A DNA stretch of 64,000 bases, from the NCBI RefSeq assembly GCF_031143425.1, contig NC_090447.1:132017106-132081105 (forward strand), written 5' to 3'. Of this stretch, positions 12,138 to 23,769 are shown piece by piece. The notes under the pieces were generated by a model. It ran no database searches, was not told where the DNA came from, and worked only from the letters and a program-made list of their open reading frames with translations. The stretch is from Pleurodeles waltl. Taxonomy: Eukaryota; Chordata; Amphibia; Caudata; Salamandridae. The position numbers and the translations under genes were made by a program. The first letter of the stretch is position 1; each line of letters begins with the position of its first letter.

Positions 12138-12601
12138 CAGTGGCGGCTGACGCAATTGAAAAGCAGTGGGGCGCATGCAGAGGGAGCGCAGGGGGAGTTT
12201 AATAATAAAAAGAAAAACACTCACCTGGTGCTGCAGGCCGCCTCACGCTCCTCTTCTTAGTCCCAGCAGCTTCAAAGACTCCCTGTGCAATCCCCACGCT
12301 GCTTTCATGGTATTACCAAGAATGAGAGCAGCACAGGGATTGGCCTGAGTGGGCTGCTTTACCGCTCGGTCAGGCAAAGGGAGTCTGTGCCGTTTCTCCA
12401 ACCTGGCTGTCAAATACAGCACATGTGTGTTTGGCCAGCCTAAGATGGCTGGCCAAACAGTCATGTTCACTTCAGTGCACTCACTCCACTCCTCCTCCCC
12501 CCTTCCATGGCCCAGCCCCACCCTGCATACGCTGGCTCAGAGCCAGCAGCTGAAAAATGAAGCAATAATGGCTCTGAGCCATTGCTGAAGAGCCGCGGCT
12601 G
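12138..12601 (+). mobile_element. Possible hAT-type non-autonomous element
   Basis: It starts CAGTGGCGGCTGACG, a typical hAT-like CAGNGGCG start, and ends GCCGCGGCTG, an imperfect inverted match. The flanking octamers TGGTAACA (12130-12137) and TGGAAAGA (12602-12609) agree at 6 of 8 positions, consistent with a decayed 8-bp target duplication. Related sequence occurs in reverse at 15836-16222. Non-coding. Confidence 0.45.
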
Positions 12602-12609
12602 TGGAAAGA

Positions 12610-13010
12610 ATTTATATTTGGAAGGGACATCTACTAAACACTCACTCCAAATTCTTTATCTATTTCTAAACCCATTTTAGGAGTTAGAAATGTTTGTTTT
12701 AGACTCTTAAAATAGCCATTGTACGTTAGAGAAAGCATTTTTGTCAGTTATAAACTCTGAATCAAAGCTGTTGTAACCATAAAAAATGCTTTGTAAGTCT
12801 GGCCTAGAGCTGGCTGCATTTCCATAAACAGGCACTTTATGTCATGAATTATGCTTCATGGTCCACATGATTGGCATGAGTCTAATTCCATAAGCAGGCT
12901 CCCTTCAAAACATCTACCCGGTGGACCTTAGCCAGCACATATTAGTGCCGTGAATGTTCACTAACTGCCCTGGTGATCAAGAGTGCCAGCCGTGAAATAC
13001 AGAAACATAA
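12610..13010. other. No gene recognised
   Basis: No motif or repeat structure is seen here. Confidence 0.5.
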
Positions 13011-13827
13011 GCCCTCATTACGACCCTGGCACTCCGTAGACCACCAGGGCCACTGTGGCGATCTCACCAGCAGATGACTCCCCCAACCCCCCCTTCGATT
13101 CATTGACTCCCCACAACCCGTGCATAACAGCCCTCCTTCCCACCACCCTTACATGACAGCACCCCTCTCCCCACCCCTTCCATGACAGCACCCCCTCCCA
13201 CACCCCACCCTACCCGCATACACGCACACACACCCACATGCACCCTGCATACACGCATTCACCAACACGCATACATACATGCATTCACCAACACGTAGAC
13301 ATACACTCAATCACTCGCACCAACAGACACGCATTCACACAAACATACCAACATGCACTATTTTCAAGAATCACACACGCATACACACCTACATTCACAC
13401 ACACATACACACTTACATTAACACACCCAGACATACACCCACTCACACACACACACACAACACCCAGCACCCTTCCCACCTCCCTCCCCATCGAACGATC
13501 GACTTAACTTGTCTGGCGAGCTCGTCAGCCAGGGAAGAGGACCCGGCACTTCCACTGCTGGCAGCGCCCTGCCATCAGGACACCGCCACGCCATATTAGT
13601 GCTTTCAATATGGTGGGCGGAGTCCTTTTGGTGTGGGAGTGACAGCTGTGAAACCTCCTTTGCACCGCTGACCACCAGTATGACTGCTGAAGGTTTTCCA
13701 CCTATCAACTTGTGGTGGGTATCCATCAGTACTCGTAATATGGCGGTCTTTGGACCACCAGCACTGACATCTGGCACCCGTGGCTTTGGCAGTCTTTGTA
13801 AAAGACCGCCAAAGTCCTAATGAGGGC
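13011..13827. mobile_element. Harbinger-type MITE, ~817 bp, CA-rich core
   Basis: The left end GCCCTCATTACGACCCTGG and the reverse complement of the right end (GCCCTCATTAGGACTTTGG) form a TIR of the same family as 10735-11692. Positions 13205-13470 are a degenerate CACA/CATACA tract like that of the other copy. The target duplication is not clear. Open frames here follow simple-repeat composition. Confidence 0.7.
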
Positions 13828-14926
13828 CATTGTCCTTTTCTGGCATTCCTCTTCCTCCCACCCTTAGTTGCCAGCCGTCGGTAGAGGCCAGCCGAGTCAC
13901 AAATATAACTGGCCACACATGCAAGGATCATTTTGTCCCTTGCAGATGTGCCTTCTTATCATGCCAAGGTGAAGTGGACGGTTGGGGCCAAATCACAAAA
14001 CATTTTTGTTTGCTGCTATTCTCTGTCCTTGGTGGTAAGTGCAACAGTAGTTAGTACTGGCATCCTTTATACGTTATCATGAAAGCAGAATTCTGAAGGT
14101 GATAATGTTTGTCAAGAATATTTGTGCATATTATTGTGACAATGTTTTGTTTTTCATGTGCTGTTGTGCATTTGTACCGCAACATCACAATGCAGTTTTG
14201 TATTGTACGGTGGTTGTTTTGTTGTAGTCACATTTTGACTACTCTGTTGTGTTGTGCCCTGCTATGTTTTCATTATGTAAGTTTTGTGTTATATTCTGTT
14301 GTTTACTTAAAAGATGTACAAAATTGTGACATATTTCCTGCTAAGTGCAGCACATTTGTTTACATTTCTCATGAGGAGCAGCGATTTACAACAAACAAAA
14401 ATAGTAAAACAGGCTGTATTAAACTATTCAAAACATCAATAAGCCCAAAACTGTGACAGAAAACTGTCTTCCATTAGTGTTTCTAGTGCCATATCAAATG
14501 AAGTGAGTTCTATGAGTGTTAATTTATGTCATGGCCTCTGCCACAGTTTTGAGCTGACTGGTGGCTTAATCATTTGAGGAGCTTGAGCAGCTGTTTCAAA
14601 ACCTTATACAGTTGTAAATGGTTGTTTTTCAAAGGCTCTTTATTGACATTCCCTGCTTTTGGATGCAAATGTTACAGCATTTTTGGGCATATCTAAAGAG
14701 CATAATAAAAAAAAGGTACACTAAGCAACATAACAAAATAATTAGAACCTAACAGAGCAAAACACAAAACATATTACAAACAGAATTCAATACAACAGCC
14801 ACAGAGAATGTGCAATGCAAAATACAGCAGAAGGCATCAGCGGCGTCCAAATGAATGTCAACCCCCACCCGCATCAACCACTGCAAACCTTCAACAATAA
14901 AAGGATAATAAAGTATGGCCCATATT
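13828..14926. other. No gene recognised
   Basis: This is AT-rich sequence. The 115-codon open frame at 14109-14456 shows no domain, and its hydrophobic, Cys-rich composition follows from TTT/TGT-rich DNA. I see no repeat termini. Confidence 0.5.
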
Positions 14927-15806
14927 TACACTTTTTTACGCAAAACTGCGGAAACGCAGTTTTATGTCAAAAAGTATAGCGCCAGCTTGCGGCATACCAG
15001 ATAGCCTGCGGGATGCCAAATTTATGAAACCCCGCAAGCCGGCGCAAAGGGTGGTCTAGCGTCTGGGAAAATGACATTAGTCGGGTGGGGGTGGCGGTAT
15101 GTGGAAGGGGGTTTTGCACCACAAAATGACATTAGGCTGGTTAGAGGCAAACAAAATGCCTTTAACCAGCCTAGTGACATTTTCTGGCAGAAAACCATCC
15201 ATACCACATGACTCCTGTCTTATAAAAGACAGGAGTCATGCCCATCACCCAATAGCCAGCACAGGGGACAACGATGCCCATTGCACCCAGACCCATGTAG
15301 GGGGGCCAAATTCAGGGTCCCAAATGGCACTTTAAAACAATTTTAAAATTATTTACCTCTACTTAACCTACTTACCTGAGATGGGGTCCCCCGTCCTGTG
15401 GTGTCCCTCTGGTCTGGGTGGGGTGTGCTTGGGGTGGGCACCTGTGGGCTCTTTCCATGATGTTTGACCATGGAAATGGGTCCACAGGTCCCAAAACGCC
15501 TGCTCTGACCCAGGTGTTAAAAAGCAGGCTCAGCACCATGATTTAGGCCTGCCTCCCCCTCTGCACCTTTTTTTGCACAGGAGGATAAATGAGGCGCTAG
15601 GTTCTTTGAGTCATTTTTTGGACGGGAATGCCTACCTTGCATCTCATTGATGCAAGGTGGTTTCACGCATCCCAAAAATTACTTTAACTCCGATATGTTG
15701 GCGCTAGATGGGTCTAGCTTCAAAATATAAATATGGAGTTAAGTTTGTGCTGAATTAACATAAATAAATTAAGCTAATTTAGCGGAAAGAAAGTATAAAT
15801 ATGCCC
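14927..15806. mobile_element. MITE with GGSCCATATTTA-type TIR, ~880 bp
   Basis: The left end GGCCCATATTTACACTTTTT and the reverse complement of the right end (GGGCATATTTATACTTTCTT) form a short imperfect TIR. Inside are hairpins: AAAACTGCG...CGCAGTTTT near 14941, CCATG...CATGG near 15455 and TTGCATC...GATGCAA near 15640. The same internal landmarks recur in order at 38675-39508, which identifies a family. Non-coding. Confidence 0.65.
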
Positions 15807-15835
15807 TGATGTTCATTATCCTTTTGTTGTTAAAG

Positions 15836-16222
15836 GGGCGGGACCAATGGGGAAGAAGGGGATGAGTGGGCATATGAGTTTGGGCGGCTGTCTTGGCCCA
15901 CCAAAGACATATGCGCACTGTGCTCTATCCAGCCCGGCACTGTTTTGGTGGGCTGGACAGAAAAGGCACAGGCTCCTAGTCTGCCTGGGAGTGGCCTGAC
16001 TGGGTTCTCCAGCCAATCCTAACACTGCTGTGAGCAGCATCAGGATAGGCCCCTCAGAGACTCTGCCTGCTGAGGGGACAGAGGAGTGGTGGTGCGTTGG
16101 TGTGGCAGCACGGGAGCGTGGCGGCACGGCACGCAGATAAGGTTTTTTCTCATTTTCTACAGCTAATATTCCCCCCTGCCACGTGCCACCCCGCCCCTTG
16201 TAACTCATTTGAGCCGCGACTG
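15836..16222 (-). mobile_element. Second copy of the hAT-like element
   Basis: Read on the minus strand it starts CAGTCGCGGCTC at 16222 and contains GGAATATTAGCTGTAGAAAA-like and cytosine-rich blocks resembling 12138-12601. The far end, near a GGGGCGGG motif at 15836, is uncertain. A 220-codon minus-strand open frame crosses it, but the protein has no recognisable domain and runs through both repeat and flank. Confidence 0.4.
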
Positions 16223-16563
16223 GAAAGAATAGTAGCACAAAAACAACAAAACACATCACCACAACAGGAAAATGCCACACAACAAACACATTTACATTCA
16301 TGTCACACATTACCACCTGCGGGAACCATTTTTTTATGATGTGTTGGTAAAAATGTGTTTGCACCGAACAAAGCCTTATAATACTGCCATGCGTGTGAAA
16401 TATTTTGTTATCCGGGCCCCAGTGCTCACTTTTAGAGATATAGCCCTTACTTTTCAAGGTAAATACATTTAGGAACACATTATTTGAGTGAATCTATTAG
16501 AATGGCTTCTAAATAATTTGCATGAGATACCTATAATGGAGTACGTAATTCAACATATTATTA
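16223..16563. other. No gene recognised
   Basis: AT-rich flank immediately left of the truncated second piggyBac-type copy. The junction near 16564 is abrupt, with no TTAA or TIR. Confidence 0.5.
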
Positions 16564-17830
16564 TGGTTATTAGGCAAGGGTCGCTCCCCTAGGGGGCAAA
16601 TTACATTTAGGCCATTTCTGCCCCCCTTGGGGGCAGATTGGCCTATTTTTATGAGGCCAATCTGCCCCCAAGGGGGACAGAAACCACTAGACGCCAGGGA
16701 GTTTTTTTTTTTTCGTGTATTTCACGCTGGGGAGCGACCCCATAGGCAAGGGTCGTTCCCCTGGGGGTCAAATTTATTTTAGGCCATTTCTGCCACCCTG
16801 GGGGGCAGATCAGCTTATTTTAATTAGGCCGATCTGCCCCCAAGGGGGGTAGAAACCACCAGGCAGCGGGGATTTTTTTTCTTTTTGTTGTTTTACAGAT
16901 GGTGAGCGACCCCTTAGGCAAGGGTCGCTCCCCTGGAGGGGCAAATTGTATTTAGGCCATTTCTGCCACTTTTGGGGGCAGATCGGCCGATTTTAGGTCG
17001 GGGGCAGAAACCACTAGGCACCGGGGATCTTTTTTTTTGCGCCAATGTCACGCAAGGCGAGCGACCCCGTAGGCAAGGGTCGCTCCCGGGGTGGAGAGGT
17101 TAAAGGGGTGGGGGGCTAATTTATTTTAGGCCATTTATGCCCCCCCGGGGGCAGATCGGCCTATTGTTATTAGGCCGATCTGCCCCCAGGGGGGGCAGAA
17201 ACCTCTAGGCGCCAGGGCTAAAAAAAAATTTTTTTTATTTTTTTTTGTTAGTTTTTTTAGAGATGGGGAGCGACCCATTAGGCAAGGGTCGCTCCCCTGG
17301 GGGGCAAATTGTATTTAGACCATTTCTGCCCCCCTTGGGAGCAGATCGGCCGATTTTAAGTCAATCTGTCCCCAAGGGAGGCCGAAACCACTAGTCACCG
17401 GGTATTTATTTTTTTGCGCCAATGTAACGCAAATGGAGCGACCCCGTAGGCAAGGGTCGCTCCTAGGGAGGGAGTTGGGGGGGCAAATTTATTTTAGGTC
17501 ATTTCTATCCCCCCTGGGGGCAGATCGGCCTATTGTTATTAGACCGATCTGCCCCCAGGGGGGCAGAAACCTCTAGGCGCTAAAAAAAAATTGGTGTTTT
17601 TTGTTTGTTTGCTTTTTTAGAGATGGGGAGTGACCCATTAGGCAAGGGTCGCTCCCCTGGGGGGCAAATTGTATTTAGACCATTTCTGCCCCCCTTGGGG
17701 GTAAATTGGCCGATTTTAGGTCAATCTGCCCCCAAGGGGGCAGAAACCACTAGGCACCGGGGTTTTTTTTTTTTGTGCCAATGTCACGCAGGGGGAGCGA
17801 CCCCGTAGGCAAGGGTATTTATTTTAGGCC
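16564..17830 (+). repeat. Tandem array of ~160-200-bp palindromic units, ~360-bp dimers
   Basis: The block GCAAGGGTCGCTCCC (or a close variant) recurs near 16574, 16749, 16919, 17078, 17281, 17451, 17641 and 17811. Every unit contains an inverted repeat of the form GGGGGCAGATCGGCC...GGCCGATCTGCCCCC. Units beginning about 17100 and about 17470 share variant positions, including AGAGATGGGGAG at 17263 and 17622 and TTGTTATTAG, so the last part is a higher-order dimer repeat of about 360 bp. Confidence 0.85.
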
Positions 17831-17848
17831 ATTTCAGCCCCCCCTGGG

Positions 17849-20800
17849 GCCGGCTGAGCTAGAGGCCAAAATCGACAGGTAGGCACTTTGCAAAAAACAC
17901 CTGTTTTCTGTGAAAAAAAATGTGATGTGTCCACGTTGTGTTTTGGGCCATTTCCTTTCGTGGGCGCTAGGCCTACCCACACAAGTGAGATATCATTGTT
18001 ATCAAGAGACTTGGGGGAACGGTGGGTGGAAGGAAATTTGTGGCTCCTCTCAGATTGCAGAACTTTCTGTCACCGAAATATGAGGAAAATTTGTTTTTTT
18101 TAGCCAAATTTTCAGGTTTGCAAAGGATTCTGGGTAAGAGAACCTGGTCAGAGCCCCACAAGTCACCCCATCTTGGATTCCCCTAGGTCGCTAGTTTTCA
18201 AAAATGCACAGGTTGGGTAGGTTTCCCTAGGTGCCGGCTGAGCTAGAGGCCAAAATCTACAGGTAGGCACGTTGCAAAAAACACCTCTGTTTTCTGTCAA
18301 AAAAAGTGATGTGTCCACATTGTGTTTTGGGGCATTTCCTGTCCCGGGCGCTAGGCCAACCCACACAAGTGAGGTATCATTTTTATCGGGAGACTTGGGG
18401 GAACGCTGGGTGGAAGGAAATTTGTGGCTCCTCTCAGATTCCAGAACTTTCTGTCACCCAAATGTGAGGAAAATGTGTTCTTTTAACCAAATTTTGAGGT
18501 TTGCAAAGGATTCTGGGTAACAGAACCTGGTCAGAGCCCCACAAGTCACCCCATCTTGGATTCCCCTTGGTCTCTAGTTTTAAAAAATGCACAGGTTTGG
18601 ATGGTTTCCCTAGGTGACGGCTGAGCTAGAGGCCAAAATCTACAGGTAGGCACTTTGCAAAAAACACCTCTGTTTTCTGTCAAAAAATGCGATGTGTCCA
18701 CGTTGTGTTTTGGGGCATTTCCTGTCGCGGGCGCTAGGCCTACCCACACAAGTGAGGTATAATTTTTATCGGGAAACTTGGGGGAACGCTGGGTGGAAGG
18801 AAATTTGTCGCTCTTCACAGATTCCAGAACTTTCTGTCACCGAAATGTGAGGAAAATGTGTTTTTTTAGCCAAATTTTGAGGTTTGCAAAGGATACTGGG
18901 TAACACAACCTGGTCAGAGCCCCACAAGTCACCCCATCTTGGATTCCCCTAGGTCTCTAGTTTTCAAAAATGCACAGGTGTGGTAGGTTTCCCTAGGTGC
19001 CGGCTGAGCTAGAGCCCAAAATCTACAGGTAGGCACTTTGCAAAAAACACCTCTGTTTTCTGTCAAAAAACGTGATGTGTCCACGTTGTGTTTTGGGGCA
19101 TTTCCTGTCGCGGGCGCTAGGCCTACCCACACAAGTGAGGTATCATTTTTATCGGGAGACTTGGAGGAACGCTGGGTGGAAGGAAATTTGTGGCTCCTCT
19201 CAGATTCCAGAACTTTCTGTCACCCAAATGTGAGGAAAATGTATTCTTTTAACCAAATTTTGAGGTTTGCAAAGGATTCTGGGTAACAGAACCTGGTCAG
19301 AGCCCCACAAGTTACCCCATCTTGGATTCCCTTTCGGTCTCTAGTTTTAAAAAATGCACAGGTTTGGATGGTTTCCTTAGGTGACGGCTGAGCTAGAGGC
19401 CAAAATCTACAGGTATGCACTTTGCAAAAAACACCTCTGTTTTCTGTCAAAAAATGCGATGTGTCCACGTTGTGTTTTAGGGCATTTCCTGTCGCGGGCG
19501 CTAGGCCTACCCACACAAGTGAGGTATCATTTTTATCGGGAGACTTCGGGGAACGCTGGGTGGAAGGAAATTTGTCGCTCTTCACAGATTCCAGAATTTT
19601 CTGTCACCGAAATGTGAGGAAAATGTGTTTTTTTAACCAAATTTTGAGGTTTGCAAAGGATTCTGGGTAACAGAACCTGGTCAGAGCCCCACAAGTCACC
19701 CCATCTTGGATTCCCCTAGGTCTCTAGTTTTCAAAAATGCACAGGTTTCGTAGGTTTCCCTAGGTGCCGGCTGAGCTAGAGCCCAAAATCTACAGGTAGG
19801 CACTTTGCAAAAAACACCTCTGTTTTCTGTCAAAAAACGTGATGTGTCCATGTTGTGTTTTGGGGCATTTCCTGTCGCGGGCGCTAGGCCTACCCACACA
19901 AGTGAGGTATAATTTTTATCGGGAGACTTGGAGGAACGCTGGGTGGAAGGAAATTTGTGGCTCCTCTCAGATTCCAGAACTTTCTGTCACCCAAATGTGA
20001 GGAAAATGTGTTCTTTTAGCCAAATTTTGAGGTTTGCAAAGGATTCTGGGTAACAGAACCTGGTCAGAGCCCCACAAGTCACCCTGTCTGTGATTCCCCT
20101 AGATCGCTAGTTTTCAAAAATGCACAGGTTGGGTAGGTTCCCCTAGGTGCCGGCTGAGCTAGAGGCCAAAATCTACAGGTAGGCCCTTTGCAAAAAACAC
20201 CTGTTTTCTGTGAAAAAAATGTAATGTGTCCACATTGTGTTTTGGGGCATTTCCTGTCCCGGGCGCTAGGCCTACCCACACAAGTGAGATATCATTTTTA
20301 TCGGGAGACTTGGAGGAACACTGGGTGGAAGGAAATTTTTGGCTCCTCTCAGATTCCAGAACTTTCTGTCACCCAAATATGAGGAAAATGTGTTCTTTTA
20401 ACCAAATTTTGAGGTTTGCAAAGGATTCTGGGTAACAGAACCTGGTCAGAGCCCCACAAGTCACCCTATCTTGGATTCCCCTAGGTCTATAGTTTTCAAA
20501 AATGCACAAGTTTGGTAGGTTTCCCTAGGTGCCGGCTGAGCTAGAGGCCAAAATCTACAGGTAGGTACTTTGCAAAAAACACCTCTGTTTTCTGTCACAA
20601 AATGTGATGTGTCCACGTTGTGTTTCGGGGTACTCCTTGTCGCGGTCGCTAGGCCTACCCACACAAGTGAGGTATTATTTTTATCAGGCGACTGGTGGGA
20701 ACGCTGGGTGGAAGGAAATTTGTGGCTCCTCTCAGATTCCAGAACTTTCTGTCATCGAAATGTGAGGAAAACTTGTTTTTTTAGCTAAAGTTTGAGGTTT

Positions 20801-21085
20801 GCAAAGGATTCTGGGTAACAGAACCTGGTCAGAGCCCCACAAGTCACCCCATCTTGGATTCACCTAGGTCTCTAGTTTTCAAAAATGCACAGGTTTGGTA
20901 GATTTCCTTAGGTGCCGGCTGAGCTAGAGGCCCAAATCTACAGGTAGGCACTTTGCAAAAAACACCTCTGTTTTCTGTCAAAAAATGGGATGTGTCCACG
21001 TTGTGTTTTTGGGCATTTCCTGTCGTGGGCGCTAGGCCTACCCACACAAGTGAGGTATCATTTTTATCAGGAGACTTGGGGGAAC
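17849..21085 (+). repeat. Tandem array of ~383-bp units, ~8.4 copies
   Basis: The anchor AGGTAGGCAC (with variants), followed by TTTGCAAAAAACACC, recurs at about 17879, 18263, 18646, 19029, 19413, 19796, 20179, 20561 and 20943, giving intervals of 382-384 bp. Units starting at 18646 and 19413 share private variants (GACGGCTGAGC upstream, CTCTTCACAGATTCC). Units at 19029 and 19796 share others (GAGCCCAAAATC, AAAACGTGATG, TTGGAGGAACG). This marks a ~767-bp higher-order repeat present twice. Many 60-120-codon open frames on both strands are shadows of this array. Confidence 0.9.
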
Positions 21086-22156
21086 ATAGAATAGCAAAAC
21101 AAGTGTTATTGCCCCTTGTCTTTCTCTAAATTTTTTCCTTCCAAATATAAGAGAGTGTGTAAAAAATATGTCTATTTGAGAAATGCCCAGTAATTCACAT
21201 GCTAGTATGGGCACCCCGGAATTCAGAGATGTGCAAATAACCACTGCTCCTCAACACCTTATCTTGTGCCCATTTTGGAAATACAAAGGTTTTCTTGATA
21301 GCTATTTTTCACTCTTTATATTTCAGCAAATGAATTGCTGTCTACCCAGTATTGAATGAAAACCTATTGCAGGGTGCAGCTCATTTATTGGCTCTGGGTA
21401 CCTAGGGTTCTTGATGAACCTACAAGCCCTATATATCCCTGCAACCAGAAGAGTCCAGCAGACGTAACTGTATATTGCTTTCAAAAATCTGACATTGCAG
21501 GAAAAGGTTACAGAGTAAAACGTAGAGAAAAATTGCTGTTTTTTTACCTCAATTTCAATATTGTTTTTTTCAGTTGTTATTTTCTGTAGGAAACCCTTGT
21601 AGGATCTACACAAATTACCCTTTGCTGAATTCAGAATTTTGTCTACTTTTCAGAAATTTTTAGGTTTCTGGGATCCAGCATTAGTTTCATGCCCATTTCT
21701 GTCACTGACTGGAAGGAGGCTGAAAGCACAAACAAAATCGTAAAAATGGGGTATGTCCCAGTAAAATGCCACAATTGTGTTGAAAAAATGGGTTTTCTGA
21801 TTCAAGTCTGCCTGTTCCTGACAGCTGGGAAGCTGGTGATTTAACTCTGCAAACCCTTTGTTGATGCCATTTTCAGGGAAAAAAACACAAACCTTCTTCT
21901 GCAGCCCCTTTTTTCCCATTTAAAAAAAAAAAAAAAATAATCACTGTATTTTGGCTAATTTCTTGGCCTCCTTCAGGGGAACCCACAAAGTCTGGGTACC
22001 TCTAGAATCCCAAGGATGTTGGAAAAAAGGACGCAAATTTGGCTTGGCTAGCTTATGTGGACAAAAAGTTATGAGGCCCTAAGCGCAAACTGCCCCAAAT
22101 AGCCAAAAAAAGGCCTGGCACAGGACGGGGAAAAGGCCTGGCAGCGAAGGGGTTAA

Positions 22157-22444
22157 TTTCACGACGTGCTGTGGGCATACAGGTGGAGCTGGCACACTGC
22201 AGTCGGGATGTTGCACAGGGATTGGTGCAAATAACCAATGTTCTGGACACCATGCAGACACCACGCAGTGCTTCAAATAGCGAACTGGGTGGTGGGGATA
22301 GTGAGGAGTTTTCTAGCCTCAGCAGTCCCTGTGATGGATCCTAGGTGTCTCAGTACCAGACACAGTACTGCCTGTGAACCCACTACAAGAGGTGCCAGTG
22401 AGGCCACTGACCACTCAAGTGGAGTGCGTGGACGTAGGAAGTAA
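22157..22444 (+). pseudogene. C-terminal remnant of a Harbinger Myb-like protein
   Basis: From the TTAA of the preceding element a plus-strand frame runs about 60 codons, rich in Gln, Val and Ser, and stops at a TAG near 22345. A shifted frame then continues to an Arg/Lys-rich end (GVRGRRK) at 22444. Together with a convergent transposase remnant on the minus strand just downstream, this matches the layout of the larger Harbinger element (Myb-like gene on plus, transposase on minus). The N-terminal DNA-binding part would lie left of the piggyBac insertion and is not in the window. Assignment is by context and composition, without a diagnostic motif. Confidence 0.45.
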
Positions 22445-22645
22445 TGTTGAGGGCTTCAAGGGACTACCGTCATATGTAGCTATACAGTTTTACTATGATG
22501 CTAATAGTGTGACACTATTAATCACCCATGTTTGGCTATAGTGCATGGCTATGTCCTATAGACACATACGTTACCTGAAGTCAAGGTAATAAAGTTGCTA
22601 ACTACAGAAATACATAATATTGAAGTGGTGTTGTCATTACTTACT

Positions 22646-23769
22646 TCAGAAATGGTTGTGCGTGATGTCTGCACGTCTTTGCCTGCCCTCTGCTGCACTG
22701 CTCCTGTCTACTGGGTGAAGGGGTGGTAAGGGATCACCATCTTCATCTGAGTGCGGTTTCATTGGTTCAACTGGTATGCCCCCTCTTGTTGCAATGATGT
22801 GAAACATAGCACATGTAGCCACAATTTTGCAGGTCGTCTCTGGGCTGTACTGTAGTGCACCTCCACTCTTATGGATGCACCTGAAGCAACTCTTCAGCAG
22901 TCCGAAGGTCCTCTCCCCCACACCGCTGGTTGCCCTGTGTGCAGCATTTTACCTCCTCTCGGCTGGCGTTGCAGGGCTCAGGTAGGGCGTCAGTATATAG
23001 GTCCGCACTGCGCATGCACTGTCTCCTGGAATGACATCACATTTACATCAATGCAACATTGTCAACTATCAAAATACCCAGTAGATGTCCTTCGCCAAAT
23101 TCCCCAGCTAGTAGTCTTGTGTGAATTGCGCTGTGGCGAAAGATGTATGAGTCATATGTGCTACCTGGGTATCTGGCCATGAGATCGGTTATGATGTTGG
23201 AGGCATTGCTAATCACCTGTATGTTCATGGAATGATGGTTTTTACCGTTCCGATACACATACTCAGTGGCCCGATGGTGGACAGATTGCGACATGTGTCA
23301 CATCGATGGCACCTATGACATGTGGGAACTGTGCAATCTGGTAGAAATTGTTTTTTGTCTGTTGTAAATCCTGTGGGGGTGTTGGGGAACCTTATGTGCT
23401 CTTGTATTTTGCTCAGCATGGCATTGAGAAATGCATTGAAGAAGTGTAAGAGAGCACTTTGTGAGACCTACTCCTGCTGCTGCTATGACCCCTTGATAGC
23501 TCCCTGAGGCTAATAGGTGCTGGGAGCATAATACCTGCACATGGGTGGGTATACTATTGGTCCTGTGTGGTGCGCTGCAGTATGGGTTGTAGATCTGATA
23601 TCAGGTCAAGTATCATGGCTGAGCTTAACCTGTACTTCTCATAAATGTCCTACTCTGTCCGGTCAAAAAGGATTATGTGCACTCTGAAAATGCGCTCCCG
23701 TCTTCTCCTCCCTCTCCTCAAACCTGCCAAAATCCTCATTCTCCTCACCATCACGTAGAGTGCAGCCAT
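22646..23769 (-). pseudogene. Decayed Harbinger (HARBI1-like) transposase
   Basis: A minus-strand gene starting near 23769 (Met, Arg-rich N-terminus) and ending at 22646. Recognisable blocks are VYRNGKNHHSMNIQV, YPGSTYDSYIFRHS (second catalytic Asp retained in TYDS) and GERTFGLLKSCFRC with the catalytic Glu present. The reading frame is broken by at least one stop near 23660 and by several frameshifts, one around 23290-23320 and another near 23060 that obscures the GDSGY block. Family members are about 350-400 residues, as here if the pieces are summed. Not functional. It lies convergent to the Myb-like remnant at 22157-22444, the usual Harbinger arrangement. Confidence 0.8.

Larger units (their letters stand above)
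16564..22152 (+). mobile_element. piggyBac-type TTAA element, copy 2 (left-truncated)
   Basis: The right terminus, reverse complemented, reads CCCCTTCGCTGCCAGGCC and is followed by TTAA at 22153-22156, matching the terminus of copy 1 at 3915. Positions 21090-22152 are the inverted counterpart of about 3915-4960. The left terminus and the ~460-bp unique segment found at 7340-7803 are missing: sequence begins directly in the palindromic array at 16564. Both tandem arrays are larger than in copy 1 (about 7-8 versus 4, and about 8.4 versus 3 units). No transposase is encoded. The right TTAA lies inside a Harbinger Myb-like gene remnant (22157-22444). Confidence 0.7.

Noticed and set aside
15816..16478. 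220-codon minus-strand open frame
   Set aside because: Crosses a hAT-like repeat and its flank with no domain; composition-driven.
18163..21047. Many 60-120-codon frames on both strands
   Set aside because: The same peptide recurs every ~383 bp because of the tandem array, with no coding signature and frequent stops at unit joins.
17849..21085. CRISPR-like array
   Set aside because: Units are 383 bp and contiguous without short repeats and unique spacers; the context is a eukaryotic transposon.
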